DNA of 64,000 bases, from contig JAWRVZ010000076.1 in assembly GCA_037043235.1 (NCBI GenBank), positions 2,404,001-2,468,000 of the forward strand. The letters are read 5' to 3'. Numbering within the stretch: the first letter of the stretch is position 1; each line of letters starts with the position of its first letter. The position numbers and the translations under genes were made by a program. This DNA is from Rhodeus uyekii. Its lineage: Eukaryota > Chordata > Actinopteri > Cypriniformes > Acheilognathidae. The notes below the pieces were generated by a model, which made no database searches, was not told the DNA's origin, and worked only from the letters and a program-made list of their open reading frames with translations. Shown in pieces: positions 38,501 to 51,700 of the stretch.

Positions 38501-39701
38501 AACACTTGAAGGGAAATTCCTTCATGACACCCCTAGCCATGGTTCAAATCCAGCCATGCCCTGTGTGGAGAGTGAACCATGTTTATGATTCCTTTATTTC
38601 CATTTAACAATTCATGCAAGGTGCTGGCCTCTTGAAACTCTCAGCTGACAGCAGCTGCCTGCCATCTTAGTGGTGTTGCAAAATCTCCCTGGATCGGATG
38701 CAAGCAGAGCAGCACTAATTATTCAGCTTATATAGTCAGGAAGGTACGGTTGTATGCTTGCACTTGCTGCTCTTTAATTTGCGCAAACTAAATGTTGTAA
38801 AAGGAAGTTGCGACAGAATGGGTAAAATGCCAAGTTTATAAATGTTCTAATCTCAGTTTGGACAGCTTTTTTTGTGTTTAAGTCCTGTTATTTTTCCCCT
38901 TGTCCATTTTATAGTGCATCATAGCCTCAAAGCTTTATAGGAGAGCCTTTCCTATGCTTTGGCATCCTCGATTGCTTTTATTCTGGGGGTGTGGGTTATT
39001 TGGAGTCGTTGGCTGCTAGTAAGTAGCTTACAGTATCTAGGCCTTTCAATGCCATAAATTTGTAGCTCATTAGATTCGTTTTGAGCCAGAAGCAGACTAA
39101 AGTTCAGCAGCAGTAAGTAATGAATCTTGAAGATAAAATTTAGCTAGGGTTAGGCTCTGTGTCTGGGAGCCAGCTTTTCATCAGATGAATTGGGTGTTAA
39201 CTCATGGGTTCGCCCTGCAAAAAGCTTGCCGTGCTGAGCTGAAGTGCAGTGCTCCTTCAGGGAGTATTTAGCTCATCGAGTGAGCACTTTGCCTGCTAGA
39301 TTAACTGACACGTCAGTCTTCCCCTCCGAGAGATGAAATCCTATATTGAACATATTGTATTCTGGACTGCTGCTGTCAAATTAGAAATGCAGAGAGCGCA
39401 TGCGGTAGGCCTATTGTCATTCATGCAATTGATTATTGGGGAGGCTTGGCAGGAGGAGAGACATTTATCCGTTAAAGTGCCAGCAGAACACTCGCTGTTC
39501 CAGCTGCTCTAATGGCCACCGTTGGACTGGGTGTTGGGCATTTTCTGTGACCTTGCTGCTGTTTGGCATGCATGGTGCACCCTTATTTCTTATGCCGTTG
39601 TTTACAGGAAATATGCATTTCATCACCACAATGTTGTGGTTTACGAAGTCTTTTTGTTTTAAAGTGAAGTACTTGGAATGCAATAAAACCTTAGACTAGA
39701 A

Positions 39702-39794
<93 letters not shown>

Positions 39795-42700
39795 TAAATA
39801 AATATATATAATAAAACCACATTCTTACTGATCTGCCAGTATGTAAACTCTTTTCACCTGTGTAGTTTGTGTATATGCCTTTTTGAAAGCTGTAGCACAT
39901 TGTATTAAATTTGCTGATGTTTGAAACTAAGGCATTTATGAAGTATAGAAATAATTTATTAGTGTCAAATGCCTCAGTCCCATCTGCTGCAGGGACTCTG
40001 AGAAGCTGGACGCTTGGCACAGCTGCCAACATGTTTCCTGTCAGTCTTTCTTTTCCATGAATGGAGAGTAGAACAGAGTAGAGATAACGGCAAGTAGAAA
40101 GGCGAGAGCATTACTGCGTTGATTCTGCTGAGCTACAACTAGCACTAGCACTAATGGGAGCAGAGGGAATCAGATCAAGTAACACAGCATGCCTTAAGGG
40201 CTAACAGCAGCAGGGGCAGCTATTTGAGTACATAAAAATGTTAAGATTTTTCTTAACTTTACCCTTTCCACTTAGTCTAGTTTGTCTGCAACTTATTTTG
40301 CTACTTTGATCAACTGCAAATCCAATGTATTTGCTTTGTTTACCTTCTTTGTGTATGTGAGACATGCACAAAATGCACAAAGGAAATGCTTTAATTCTGC
40401 TTTGTCTTATTTTACATTTCTTCATTTTTGGTACTAACAGATCTTCCTGTTTCTTTCCCCTTTCATCAGCATTCTCCATCAGACCTTTCCCTAGAGATGA
40501 TAACATCCAGTCAGGCACCTGCCTCGGGCCCAAACCTCCAACCAGCCAGCTGTGACATACAGCAGATGGAGAGTGAGCTCAAGCCAAAAAAGAAGAAAAG
40601 GAAGAAAGCCAAGGTAAATGAAGGCCAGGAGGGTAACTACATCAGTGGTGTGGCTGGTGGAGAGGACGCTGCTCTGATTAACAAGGGAGACAGTCTTATG
40701 ACTCCCGTGGAACAGTCTCCTACTGAAAAGAAGAGCAAAAAGAAGCCAAAGGAGAAGGAGCCCAAGGAACCGAAAGAGCCCAAGACTCCCAAAACCCCGA
40801 AGACTCCCAAGACACCCAAAGAACCCAAGGAACCGAAGGAGAAAAAAGTGAAGACTGCAACCCCGAAGCCTAAGAGCTCCAAAAAGCCAAGGTATCTGGA
40901 ATTTGAGCTTCCTGTTGTGTTCACCTTGCCTTGGGGGGAAAAAAATGGTTGGTTGCACCAATAAGGAGTAATCTTAAAATTAGGTTAAATCAAGGTTTAT
41001 CTAATTCTGTTGAATTAAACCTTGATTAAAATGTTTCATTTAAACGATTATTTTGATCCTGGATGTTATTGATATTTAATATAGATTAACTTTAAATTTA
41101 CAGATTTGAACAAAGACCGAAACAGTGGGCATCTTCAGGTTTCAGGTGTTTATTAAAAATAAAAATGAACAATCGCGCTGAGTTGGTAGGGTCTGAGGGT
41201 CATGGCGGCCTGTGAGCTTATCCATGAAAGTCAAAAGGACAGGGCGGAGATGGTCACTCTCCGAATCATGAATCTCAAATATATTTCTAGGTTTATGAAA
41301 ACCGTAAGTCTTCATTTCCCTGCTTGATCAATAACTGCTACTCTAACAAGTTTATTTCCTTTTATCAACAAGAGCTACTTAAGTCAAAAAAATAATTTCT
41401 GCTGGTCAATATTGGAGGAAATGGAATATTAACATTGTAGCTGTTAATGGTGAGTCCGTCATGGCAGATAATTCATTGTAAGTCTGGGTTTTAATGTGGA
41501 TTCTGATTCTTGATTTGTTGATCTGTTAAAAATTGTATTGGTGCTACACAACTCGATTTAAAACAAAACCCAGATCAACAAATCCTTGATTAGCTTAACT
41601 GTGCATAATTCAATCCTTGTTGGAGCAACCCTCCCCTACAGTTTTAAACTGTTAGATAATCTAAATGTTGCAAACGTAGCACATTTACGACATCTTTATT
41701 ATACGTGTGGATGGAGTCAAAAAGCCTTATGTGATCATCTGGTTCATTGAACTGTAGATATGTTTACTAAGAGTTGTTTTCGAGGTCCAGCACTAGCTGA
41801 TGGTGATATATCAGTTCATTGAGTTCAGAAGCGGCAGGGGTGGTGATCTGTTTTATTACTCTTTTGAAACACAAGGAACTTGATATTGTCTATAGATTTC
41901 AAAACACTTCAACTTTTTATCTTTGAACTAAGCGCTAAACCACAAACTTGTCGCCTTACTTTTAAACCCTCTCAAGTTACCTGAACTTAATTCTGGAGGT
42001 CTGTGAAGATGTACTATCATCTCTTCTGGTCATTTGCTCTGTCAAGAGTCAGAGCAAATTATCAGATTGTGATAATTATCAGATTGCAAATTGTCAGATT
42101 ATGTTAATAATCAATGCCTAAAATTACATGCTATCATGTATATTCCATGTGTCTGCTCTCGTTAGGTCTGCATGTTGAATTTGCGTTGGGTCTGTCTGTG
42201 AGAGTGGGACCTCTTATTAAACGTTCAGTAAAATGTGCTTATTTTCACAATTTGCTTAAAATGAAGAACATTGTCAACAACTGCTTTGTTTACATTTTGA
42301 ATATCTGTGTATATCTCATAAATACTTGTTTTTGTTTCTCCTTTTGAATGATTAATATAGACCAGAATAGACTATTGATGCCTTCTGATATAGACTGATA
42401 CATGCAGGTGCAGAACGCACCTGCTAGTTTGCAATTGGCTATAGTTTGTACTGTGTGTTCAAGCACAGCTTAGGTTTTTGTTCTTATTTTTATGGTTGTA
42501 GCCCTTTTCCCCTGTACATAGCAAATACCGAGCCATACCGATTAAAAACTGAACTAAATAATTTGAACCATTACACCCTAGTGCTCATCTCATTTTAAAT
42601 TATGCCACTTGTTTTTCTTTTTTTAACCCACCCTCACCATTTCCATCCCCTTCAAAAAAGAAAGAAAAGAAAATTCATCCATGAATATGTAGAGCAGCAA

Positions 42701-45700
42701 GGTTATATGGCCATTTTATTTTCTCTAGCTGAGTTAGTAACATGATCCGGCGGAGGAATGTGTCAGCCTTCCCCCTTAACCTCCTCCCCTCGCCTATCCA
42801 AAGCCCGTCACTCCACAGCCGTGTCCCTTTTATCCAGAGGAAAAGGGCCGGGCCAACGCAAGCGCATCTGCAGCACAGTGCCAGAGCAGTAGGTCATCTG
42901 AAGGGGGAGGAGGTATGAAAGTGTGTGTGTGTTTGTGAAAAAGGAAAAGGGGAGGGGGAATGTCTCCATTCAAAATGGCACCTAATGCTAGTTAGTCCAC
43001 AATGCTGTCTCATTAATCATGCCGGCCTGAATTTGACCATATCTGCTACAGTGCTGGATGCATGGCATTGGTGAGTCCCTGTGGATAGTTTTTAAACTGT
43101 GTGGCCCCATTTCTCAAAAAGTGGTCTACATATAGAACATCTCACATTTGATGAGAGTATGTCATTCATATCCCTTCCCCCCCATCTCCATTTATTTGTT
43201 CTCTATCTTATTGGCTCTTATTTAAATAATTTCCTTGTGTACTTGCTTGTTTTGATCAAGTGGAGTACAGTTGACTAGGTTGGCCATTTAAAAGTCTTGG
43301 CCTTGTGTCTGTTGGCGTTCTTATCTGACAAAGTACAACTATAAATAGTCTTTCTCAGGCCGCACCCAGAGTAAAATATGAATGTCTGTGTACCCAGGTT
43401 TGTTTTCCATATATACACACACACACAGCGCCATCAAACATTTCACAAAGATCCCTCCTTAGTGCTGCATTGCATGTGGCTCTTCCCCCCACAAGAAGAC
43501 TGTTTTGCATTGCAAATACATACCTCACCTTCAATTTATTGGCAGGATCCCAAGAAACTACAGCAAAGCCCCCATTTTAGTTGGTGGGGCAGCTTTTTCT
43601 AACTGCATAACCACCTAACCTGGGTGGGCAGTTCTGTCGGATCCTCTTCTTTTTTTTCATTTCGAAGCAGCGTCTTTTTTTTTCACAGATTATCTTCGCT
43701 ACATCCTGTGCGCTCGCATACAAAAACCACAACAGTCGTGGTTGCATAGGAAGTTCTGCAATGCGTGTGCTCAAAGCTCTTCGCTTACGGGACCAGCATA
43801 TCTGTTTGCTCGTGAGTCTCTCTTACACCAGACTGCTTGCTTATTTGTCCTCAAACAAGCTCTCTGCCTTGTCGTCCCTCCAGGCTCCAGTGGGAGAAAA
43901 AGAGTTGAATTCTGTGTGTTTGAGCCTCAAAGATAAAATGCATAGAGGTGGTGGCACAACAGAAGGAAAGGACCAAGCACCCAACTTTGTCCTTCCTGTT
44001 TATTTGATCTTTCTAAGACTGGTAAGCCTGTCCCACCAGAGCTTGGGAGGTTTCAGTTCCTCTGACTTGAGTTTTCTGCTTTGGTGATCAGACAGGCCAC
44101 CACCTCAAAAGAGCGAGCGAGTGAGTGAGTCAGTGCATCGAATGGATCCGAGAAGTGTCCAGAACGCTAAATGCGCAGCCACTGGGGGGACGAGCAAGAG
44201 TGAAGACTCGCATTGCTGGTGTTACCCACATCCATCAAAGTCTCCATTTAAAACCAAGAGCCGTCCCCCATGCAGTGCACATGAAAGGTCCTCTACATTT
44301 TTAGCCTTCTTAAAGTCATTTCAAAGTGGTTTAAGCGGTGTCGTGGCAATTTAACCACCTTAAGATGCATGTAAACTCTTTCATTCTACCTATGCAACCC
44401 ATGTCTGAGTAACACAGAATGTTTTCCAATTTGTGTACAGTTTCGCTCTCTGTAATAAAGCCTTCTCGGCGATTCTGAGGAAACTGAATGGCAGCACAGC
44501 ACGGGTGACCTTGCTCTGAGAGCACACGACACTGTTGCTTCCCCCCAATTCTCTTCCTGTGTTTCTCCTCGTCTAGGCCCTTAACGCTTTCACACGCTCT
44601 TTCATGCCTACACTGTCCTTTTCCACCTATTATCACACACTAGCAATCCTTCTGCCGAGTCTGTTTCTAGCCCTCCTAATCTTTCCTCTCCATCCACGGC
44701 ACAGTTTGTGTTCCTTCTCTCACATATCTCAACTCACCCACTCACATCCTCTTTCCACACGTTCTCTCTCTCAGTCCAGCACTCCAGGCATTTCCCCTCC
44801 CCTAATTCAGGCGATTTCATTTGCACCAACTCCGTTGATTCCACTTGCTAGCACACTGATTAACAGGGTGTGGTTGGGTCCTGTCTCCCTTTTTAGGTCC
44901 TGTACCCAATTATTATTATTTTTTAATAAGTGATCTTGTTTTGTCTGGTGGTTCCTAATTGGCCAGCTTGCTTTGAAGGACAAAGATACCTGTTTTTATT
45001 TGCAGTTGTTAACTGTAGCATTTTCGTTCCGCGTTTATCTCCTTGTTTATGTATGCGTGTTTACGTTTGCGCCTGTGTGACACTGCAAAAGAGCTGTTAA
45101 GGGTAAGCTGTTGTGTGTGTGTGTGAGAGAGCAGCTGCTGTTAGAGAGAGCACAGTGCAGGGGTCCAGCTGAAGATGAGTCATCTCACTGGCGACGGCAG
45201 GTGTCCCATTAACCCCCTGGCCCTCTCCTCCTCAGAGTGTCAACTCTGGAGCAGTGTGGCTCATGCAAACCTGCATCAGGGCCTGCGTCCTCCCCCTACT
45301 AATGCCAATTAGCCTTTTTCTATCTGCCCGTTCATCTCAAAGACTACACGCGCCATGGCCCACCCTCCTGGCCCGTTCAAATGGATCTTCAGTGTATGTC
45401 CTATAGCAGCTCTTTTCCTTTTATGATTCATAAAGGTCAGCCATCGAAAGGAAGCCTGTCTTCCCTCCTCCTAAACTAAGTGTTCTTCCTGCCCTCGTGG
45501 CTTTTTTTCTTTCTTCCTCCTGTCCCTTCTTGCTTCATTTTGTATGTGCCTTTTTTTTCTCTCCTTATTTCTGGCTGTGTTTGCTGAGCAGTGACAGTAT
45601 GAAACCCAAAGCCACAGAGCGGTGCGGCTGCAGGTGCTCGGAGTGTTGGAGAGAGAGACTCTATCTGAGGCAAGCAGATGGCTTTAGCCAGTGGCGTCCA

Positions 45701-48700
45701 GCCAGAGGAACAGGTGCGGGTCATGTGACCGCCGGTTACCAGGGCGATTTGATTGCTCTTGGCGTGCGAATGAAAAGAGAGAGGGGGGCCCCAGAGCGAG
45801 AGAGCGCAAGAGCCTCCAGGGCATTGTGTAATCTGTGGCAAGGAGAGAGTACGACTGAACTGGAAGTGGAGTTAACCAGTTCTTGTTTTCCTTCTCTCAT
45901 TCCCTCTTTTATGTGTCTGAAGAGGGGAAATGCCTTAAAGGTTTTGTTTTTTTCTGGTCTGTCTGCGTGAAGCTTCTCTCAAACACTTGAACTGTTGAAA
46001 CTAACAGGTGATTTCAAAAATGTATACACAGCTCAGTACACATGTATATGTAAGTTTTTTTTCAATCATAGAGCATTTTTGCGGCACTTTTGTTTGAGAA
46101 TTCTGCATTTGATTTCAAACCCGGCGCCACAGTAACAAGAAAATAGAAATAAGCTATTGATTGCATTTTAAGTTTTACATTAAATCACATTAATGTTGAC
46201 AAATCAGACAATGTACCAGCAATTTGGCGATGTTGTTGTCTTGAGATAAAATCCCGAGTCATCTTGGTCTGAGACGAGACGGAGTACAAATGCAGTCAAG
46301 ACCTTGAGTACTTCAACTTGTGTGTTTATATACAGGTGTGTGTGTATATGCAATATATGTATGTGTGTGTACATATACATACATGTATATAAACACATAT
46401 ACACACAAATAAGTGTTGTAGTTCTCAATACATGTACACATACACAAACGTATGTGTGTATATTATAGCATCTATATATATATTATAACCCGTATGTTAT
46501 AATGTATGTGTGTATATTTTATACGTGTGTTTATATATTTTTATGTACGTATGTATTGAAAAGCATTAATGTTTTAGGACGGTTGTTTTGCTAGGCTTTT
46601 TTTTACTCAAACTTATCAGCGTGTATTTTTAACATTCAGACAAATCTGTGGTTTATTGGTGTGACTGTTACATTAACCAAACCACCCTGTTTACCCACAG
46701 TGCAAAGAAATCTGACTTTGAGTCCAGTAACACCACCAAGAAAGAAGCAAAGCGCAAGAGAGAGCCCTCAGTCACATCTGATGTGGAGAAAACACCCCCA
46801 CATTCACTGGAAGAGGAGGAAGATGATGGTGTTCAGGTAAACGGTTAAAAGCTTCACTTTGGTTAATAAAAACTAAAGTTCTTATTGTTTCTAAGAAAAG
46901 TTTAAATGCTTTCTTTGCCAGTGTTCAATTTGGGCTTTTCTGCGGGTAAAACCGATACCTAAAGTCTCGAATCTGATAAAGACTTCTGTGGTCTTCTTTC
47001 TTTTTTTGTCTCTTGTGTGACACTTTTCCCCCCCGTCAACGTCTAATACAGAAGAGGCGATCTAGCCGGCAGGTAAAGAGGAAACGCTATACTGAGGACC
47101 TGGAGTTCAGAATTTCTGACGATGGAGATGATTCCCCAGGGCCAAAGTCTCCTTCAGCAACGTCAGAGCAGCAGGTCAATATCATGAGTTGGAAAACTGC
47201 TGATGTAACCCACTGTTTATCCATGATGGATGCTCTAACTCTGTCCTTCATTCCCATGGGTGCTGTAGGAGTTGACCGATGCAGAGGGCCCTGTGGTGGA
47301 GAAGATCATGGGGATGCGCTTTGAAAAGAAAGAGGTGAGCTGAGCCACCAAAAGCCTCTCACATGAGCTTTAATCGCTGCTGTCTGCTGGATAAGGGCAG
47401 ATTACACCTAACAGCTGTCTCAAATCCTGCCCCAGACCCTGTGATTCCCAGGAAGATTCCTTAGTGGGCTGATATTGTCTTCAGCCTGACAATAGTAGTG
47501 TTAATCTGTGGCCAGTTGAGAGCAAAGCCGGTGCAGGGTTTTGAGATGAAGCCATGTAAGAATAAACTGTCTCTCAGCGCGTTTAATCTCAGACCCTCAG
47601 AAGCACGCCATGACAGTGTGCAATGTTACTCCTTTTAAACCACTCCACAAAACAAAGCCTGGCCAAAAATAATACGCCGTGCATGGCTTTTAGTAGCGCA
47701 GCTGCAAATAGGCTCACGCCCGAGGAAATGGTAGGTTTGGCGTCTGCCGTAGCGCTGTGGTTTTGGCAGGAAGCCAGGCCCTGGGTCAGCTCCCTGTGAA
47801 TGGGGCTGTGTGTGGTAGAGGAGCTGAAGTGATTCATGACTCAGCCACACAGCATACTACAGACTGGAGAAAGAGAATAGGAGTGTCGCTGTTGTCATAT
47901 TGCTTTTGTCCTGGGGCAGTACATTTGAGAGCAATGCTAAAACAGAGTTATTTGTCACAGGAAATGAGTTACACTTGTGACTGTGATGGGTGGAAATTAT
48001 GCACACTAGTGATTTAAAGGTTACAAACACAAGTTTTAATCACAAATTATTGTTCCTCCTGCTTATTTTACAGCTGCCATCTGGTGAAAAGGTGGAAGTT
48101 GAGGAGTTTTATGTCAAATTCAAAGGCTTGTAAGTATCTGATCTAACATGCCTTCAATCTAATGTGGCTTTCTTGCATAATGAAAGTAATTGAAGAGTAA
48201 TTGCAGTTAATTAATTTGCTAAATGTAATCAAGCTACTAAACGAGTCTTAAAACTACTCATGCAGATGGGTCATGACCTGTAAATACACCTGTTGTTGTT
48301 TAGAACACAATTTGTTACTGTGCTCCTACGCGAACGTGTTCAGTCTCGTTTCTCTGACGTTAATTTTTGAATGATGACTTTTTATTCTTCAGCTCTTACC
48401 TGCATTGTCGCTGGGCAGACATCGAAGAGCTGGAAAAGGATAAGAGAATCCAGCAGAAGGTTAAGAGATTCAAGGCAAAGCAAGCCCTCAGCAACTTCAT
48501 TAGTGAGGTTAGAATCAGCCCTCCATTTTCTTTGTCATCCACCATTTTGTCCTTTTTTTCCCCCCATTCTGTTTTCCCCCCTCATTTTATGGCCCTCACT
48601 GATAATGGTGGCAGTATGTATGCTCAACAGTGGTGTATTGTGCTGGTATTATGGTGGCTTTTCGAACAATGTCATGCATGCTAAGGCAATAAAACGCCTC

Positions 48701-51700
48701 ACTTCAAGCCCTTATCTCATTTGCACGCAATCTCCCTTCACATGCTGCTTAGTTCACAAGTTAAACTAATTTAAGCAGTTGTTTGGAATTTATGCTGAGA
48801 CTTTCATTTCTGATGTGCATCTCCACACAACCATTTAAAAGGGCTGTTCACTTTATAAAAACCAGGTGGGGTTTTCCCAGTGAGATATATGCCACCCACA
48901 TCAGAAAGTTCTGAAATGATTCCACCTTGTAGATTCTCATTGTATTAGGTGTGGCTCAAGCCATTCTGCAGTGCTCTAACCAATCAATCACTCTCTTATT
49001 GACAGATGGATGATGAGCCCTTCAACCCAGATTATGTGGAGGTGGACAGGGTTCTGGATGTCTCTGAAAGCACAGATGAAAATGGAGAGGTATGTCTTTT
49101 CTCTCTCATCCATCCACATCAAACCATGTGTCTTTTACTACCCCAAGAAAATTTAGACAGATGTGAATAGAGATGTTTTGTGTTCCTCCAGCCTGTAACT
49201 TTGTACCTGGTAAAGTGGTGCTCTTTGGCCTACGAGGACAGCACATGGGAGTTAAAAGCAGACATCGACCAAGGGAAGATTGAGGAGTTCGAGAGAGTGA
49301 TGGCGCGTGAGCCAGCGCTGACGCGCGTGGTAAGCACTGGCACTAGCTCTCTTTATTTTTGCTTTGGAGTGCTGAGCTAGTGAGGGGAGAGGGCCACGTT
49401 CTTGTGGTTGCATGGAAACCACTAACGGGAATTGTTTTATTTGAAACAGGAGCGACCTCCCACCAGTGACTGGCAGAAATCCGAGAGTTCCAGAGAATAT
49501 AAAAACGGCAATGCGCTCAGGGAATACCAGCTGGAGGGAGTCAACTGGCTGCTCTTCAACTGGTACAACACGTATGTATGCAATTACTCAGCCGTCTAAC
49601 TGCACTGCTCACTCATGCATGTACTGAAGTGCATTTTTAACGCTGTTTAAATGCAGGGATCTCATAAATTCCAGCTGCTGCATGAAAATTTGTACTTTTT
49701 CTTGTTTCTGCTTTCAGACGAAACTGCATTTTAGCAGATGAAATGGGCCTTGGCAAAACAATCCAGTCCATCACATTCCTCTATGAGATATACCTGAAGG
49801 GAATCCATGGTCCTTTCTTGGTGATTGCACCCCTTTCCACTATTCCCAACTGGGAGAGGGAGTTCAGGACATGGACTGAGCTAAACGTAGTGGTCTATCA
49901 CGGTAGCCAGGCTAGCCGAAAGACTATTCAGGCTTATGAGATGTACTACAGAGATACACAGGTACATAATGCTTGTTTTGTCATCTAATATGCACTAGTC
50001 ATTTTATGTCTTTTGAGTCTAATCTTTCACAAGATTTCCGCAGTACTCCTATACCTAAGGTTGTGCATTCAAGAGCCTTTTCACCATAACCAAAATCTCT
50101 CTTCCTGCAGGGTCGTGTAATAAAGGGAGCCTACAAATTCCATGCACTCATCACCACATTTGAGATGATCCTGACAGACTGCCCCGAGCTACGGAGTGTG
50201 CCATGGCGCTGTGTGATCATTGATGAGGCTCATAGACTCAAGAACAGGAATTGCAAGCTGCTTGAGGGCCTAAAAATGATGGACATGGTTAGTGTTAGTG
50301 CTTCCGCTTCCACCTAAAAACAACTTGCTGTAAATGGTTATAGCTCTCACTTTTTCTTGTTCCCATGGTGCTGAAAGTCTGTAAGTATTAGGGGTGTAAC
50401 AATACTTTGATATGAATTGATGCATCAATCAATTGTATATATTGGCCAATCAGATGATGCAAGACATTGCGCAGCTGAATTTGCTTCACTACATTAACCG
50501 ATCTGGCAATTTTACCAGGTGTCTGAATAGGACAATAAATTATCAATATCTTTGCGGAGAATGATGGCAAGAAACTAGAGCTCTTTGATTTTTGAATATT
50601 TCGGCACAGCACTGCACCTTATTTCATCCCTAAAAGCCAAAACGTAAATTCCAAGTCAGCTAGATCAGTGATTTGTCCTAAATTGATACTTTTAATATTA
50701 AACTACAGGGCCTGCTTCATTAATATTTAAAAAAAAAACTACATTAAGGTGTGAAAGAGATTCTGTTTTCCAAGCTTCTTTCTGTGTGCATGCTGCGAGA
50801 CCAAATATATTGTATCTGTGCATTTGGTCTTAAAGTGACAGCAGCCCAAAAAATTTGCTGCCGTCTATTTCAATATTAACCAAAAGGCAGAAGTCACTCA
50901 CTGCTCTTTGGTAGAATTGGTAGGTTTAATCTGTTTAATTTGTACAGTGAAGACTTCAGTCGACAACTTGCTGTTGATGGACCTTTTTTAACATTAGGAA
51001 CAGCTTGGAGCTTAACAATCACATTTTAATGGAGTGATTGGAATATATTGCATGTCAATACATAGTTGTCAATTCATAATACTTATCTCTTCATTTTTTT
51101 TAGACTTAAAATACGTTAAGGATTGCTAATTCCTATCTTCCATAGGAACACAAAGTCCTACTGACTGGGACCCCACTGCAAAACACGGTGGAGGAGCTCT
51201 TCAGTCTCCTTAATTTCCTGGAGCCAGACAGGTTTCCTTCAGAGTCTACCTTCATGCAGGAGTTTGGAGATCTTAAAACGGAAGAGCAGGTATGTAATAT
51301 CAGCGCTTTTTAAACCACTGAGCTTGGTGTTTGAGATGCCTGGATGTTATCTAATGGATGTAATTTACTTGTTTCAGGTGCAAAAGCTACAGGGCATTTT
51401 GAAGCCAATGATGCTGCGCCGACTGAAGGAGGATGTAGAGAAGAATCTTGCACCAAAAGAGGAGACTATCATTGAAGTGGAGCTGACCAATGTGCAGAAG
51501 AAATACTACCGGGCTATCTTGGAGAAGAACTTTGCTTTCCTATCCAAGACTGGAGGAGGAGGCGGCAGCAGTGGAGGTGGAGGATCATCCAGTGTTCCCA
51601 ACTTGCTGAACACCATGATGGAGCTGAGAAAGTGCTGTAATCACCCCTACCTCATCAATGGTGAACAACAATTTCAGATGTTAAATTGAAATGATTTAAT

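Larger units (their letters stand above)
35560..40469 (+). other. chd7: chd7 intron 2
   Basis: 4.9 kb intron with a CT microsatellite (35917), nested MITEs (37318-37877), a TA microsatellite (39713) and otherwise unassigned DNA. 38540-39460 is repeat-poor. Confidence 0.65.
40892..46700 (+). other. chd7: chd7 intron 3
   Basis: 5.8 kb. A MITE lies just inside the donor (about 40947-41634). 42720-45960 is largely free of recognisable transposons and relatively GC-rich, so it is a candidate for regulatory elements. The last 500 bases are TG/TA-rich. Confidence 0.6.

Noticed and set aside
38190..38530. Possible worn transposon in chd7 intron 2
   Set aside because: Repeat-like wording but no defined ends or coding remnant.
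40491..40961. 156-codon minus-strand open frame over chd7 exon 3
   Set aside because: Antisense of the Lys/Pro-rich repeat; gives an artificial Leu/Phe/Gly-rich sequence.
45497..45970. 157-codon open frame in chd7 intron 3
   Set aside because: Pyrimidine-rich DNA gives a hydrophobic Phe/Leu/Ser start; no recognisable domain and no splice support.
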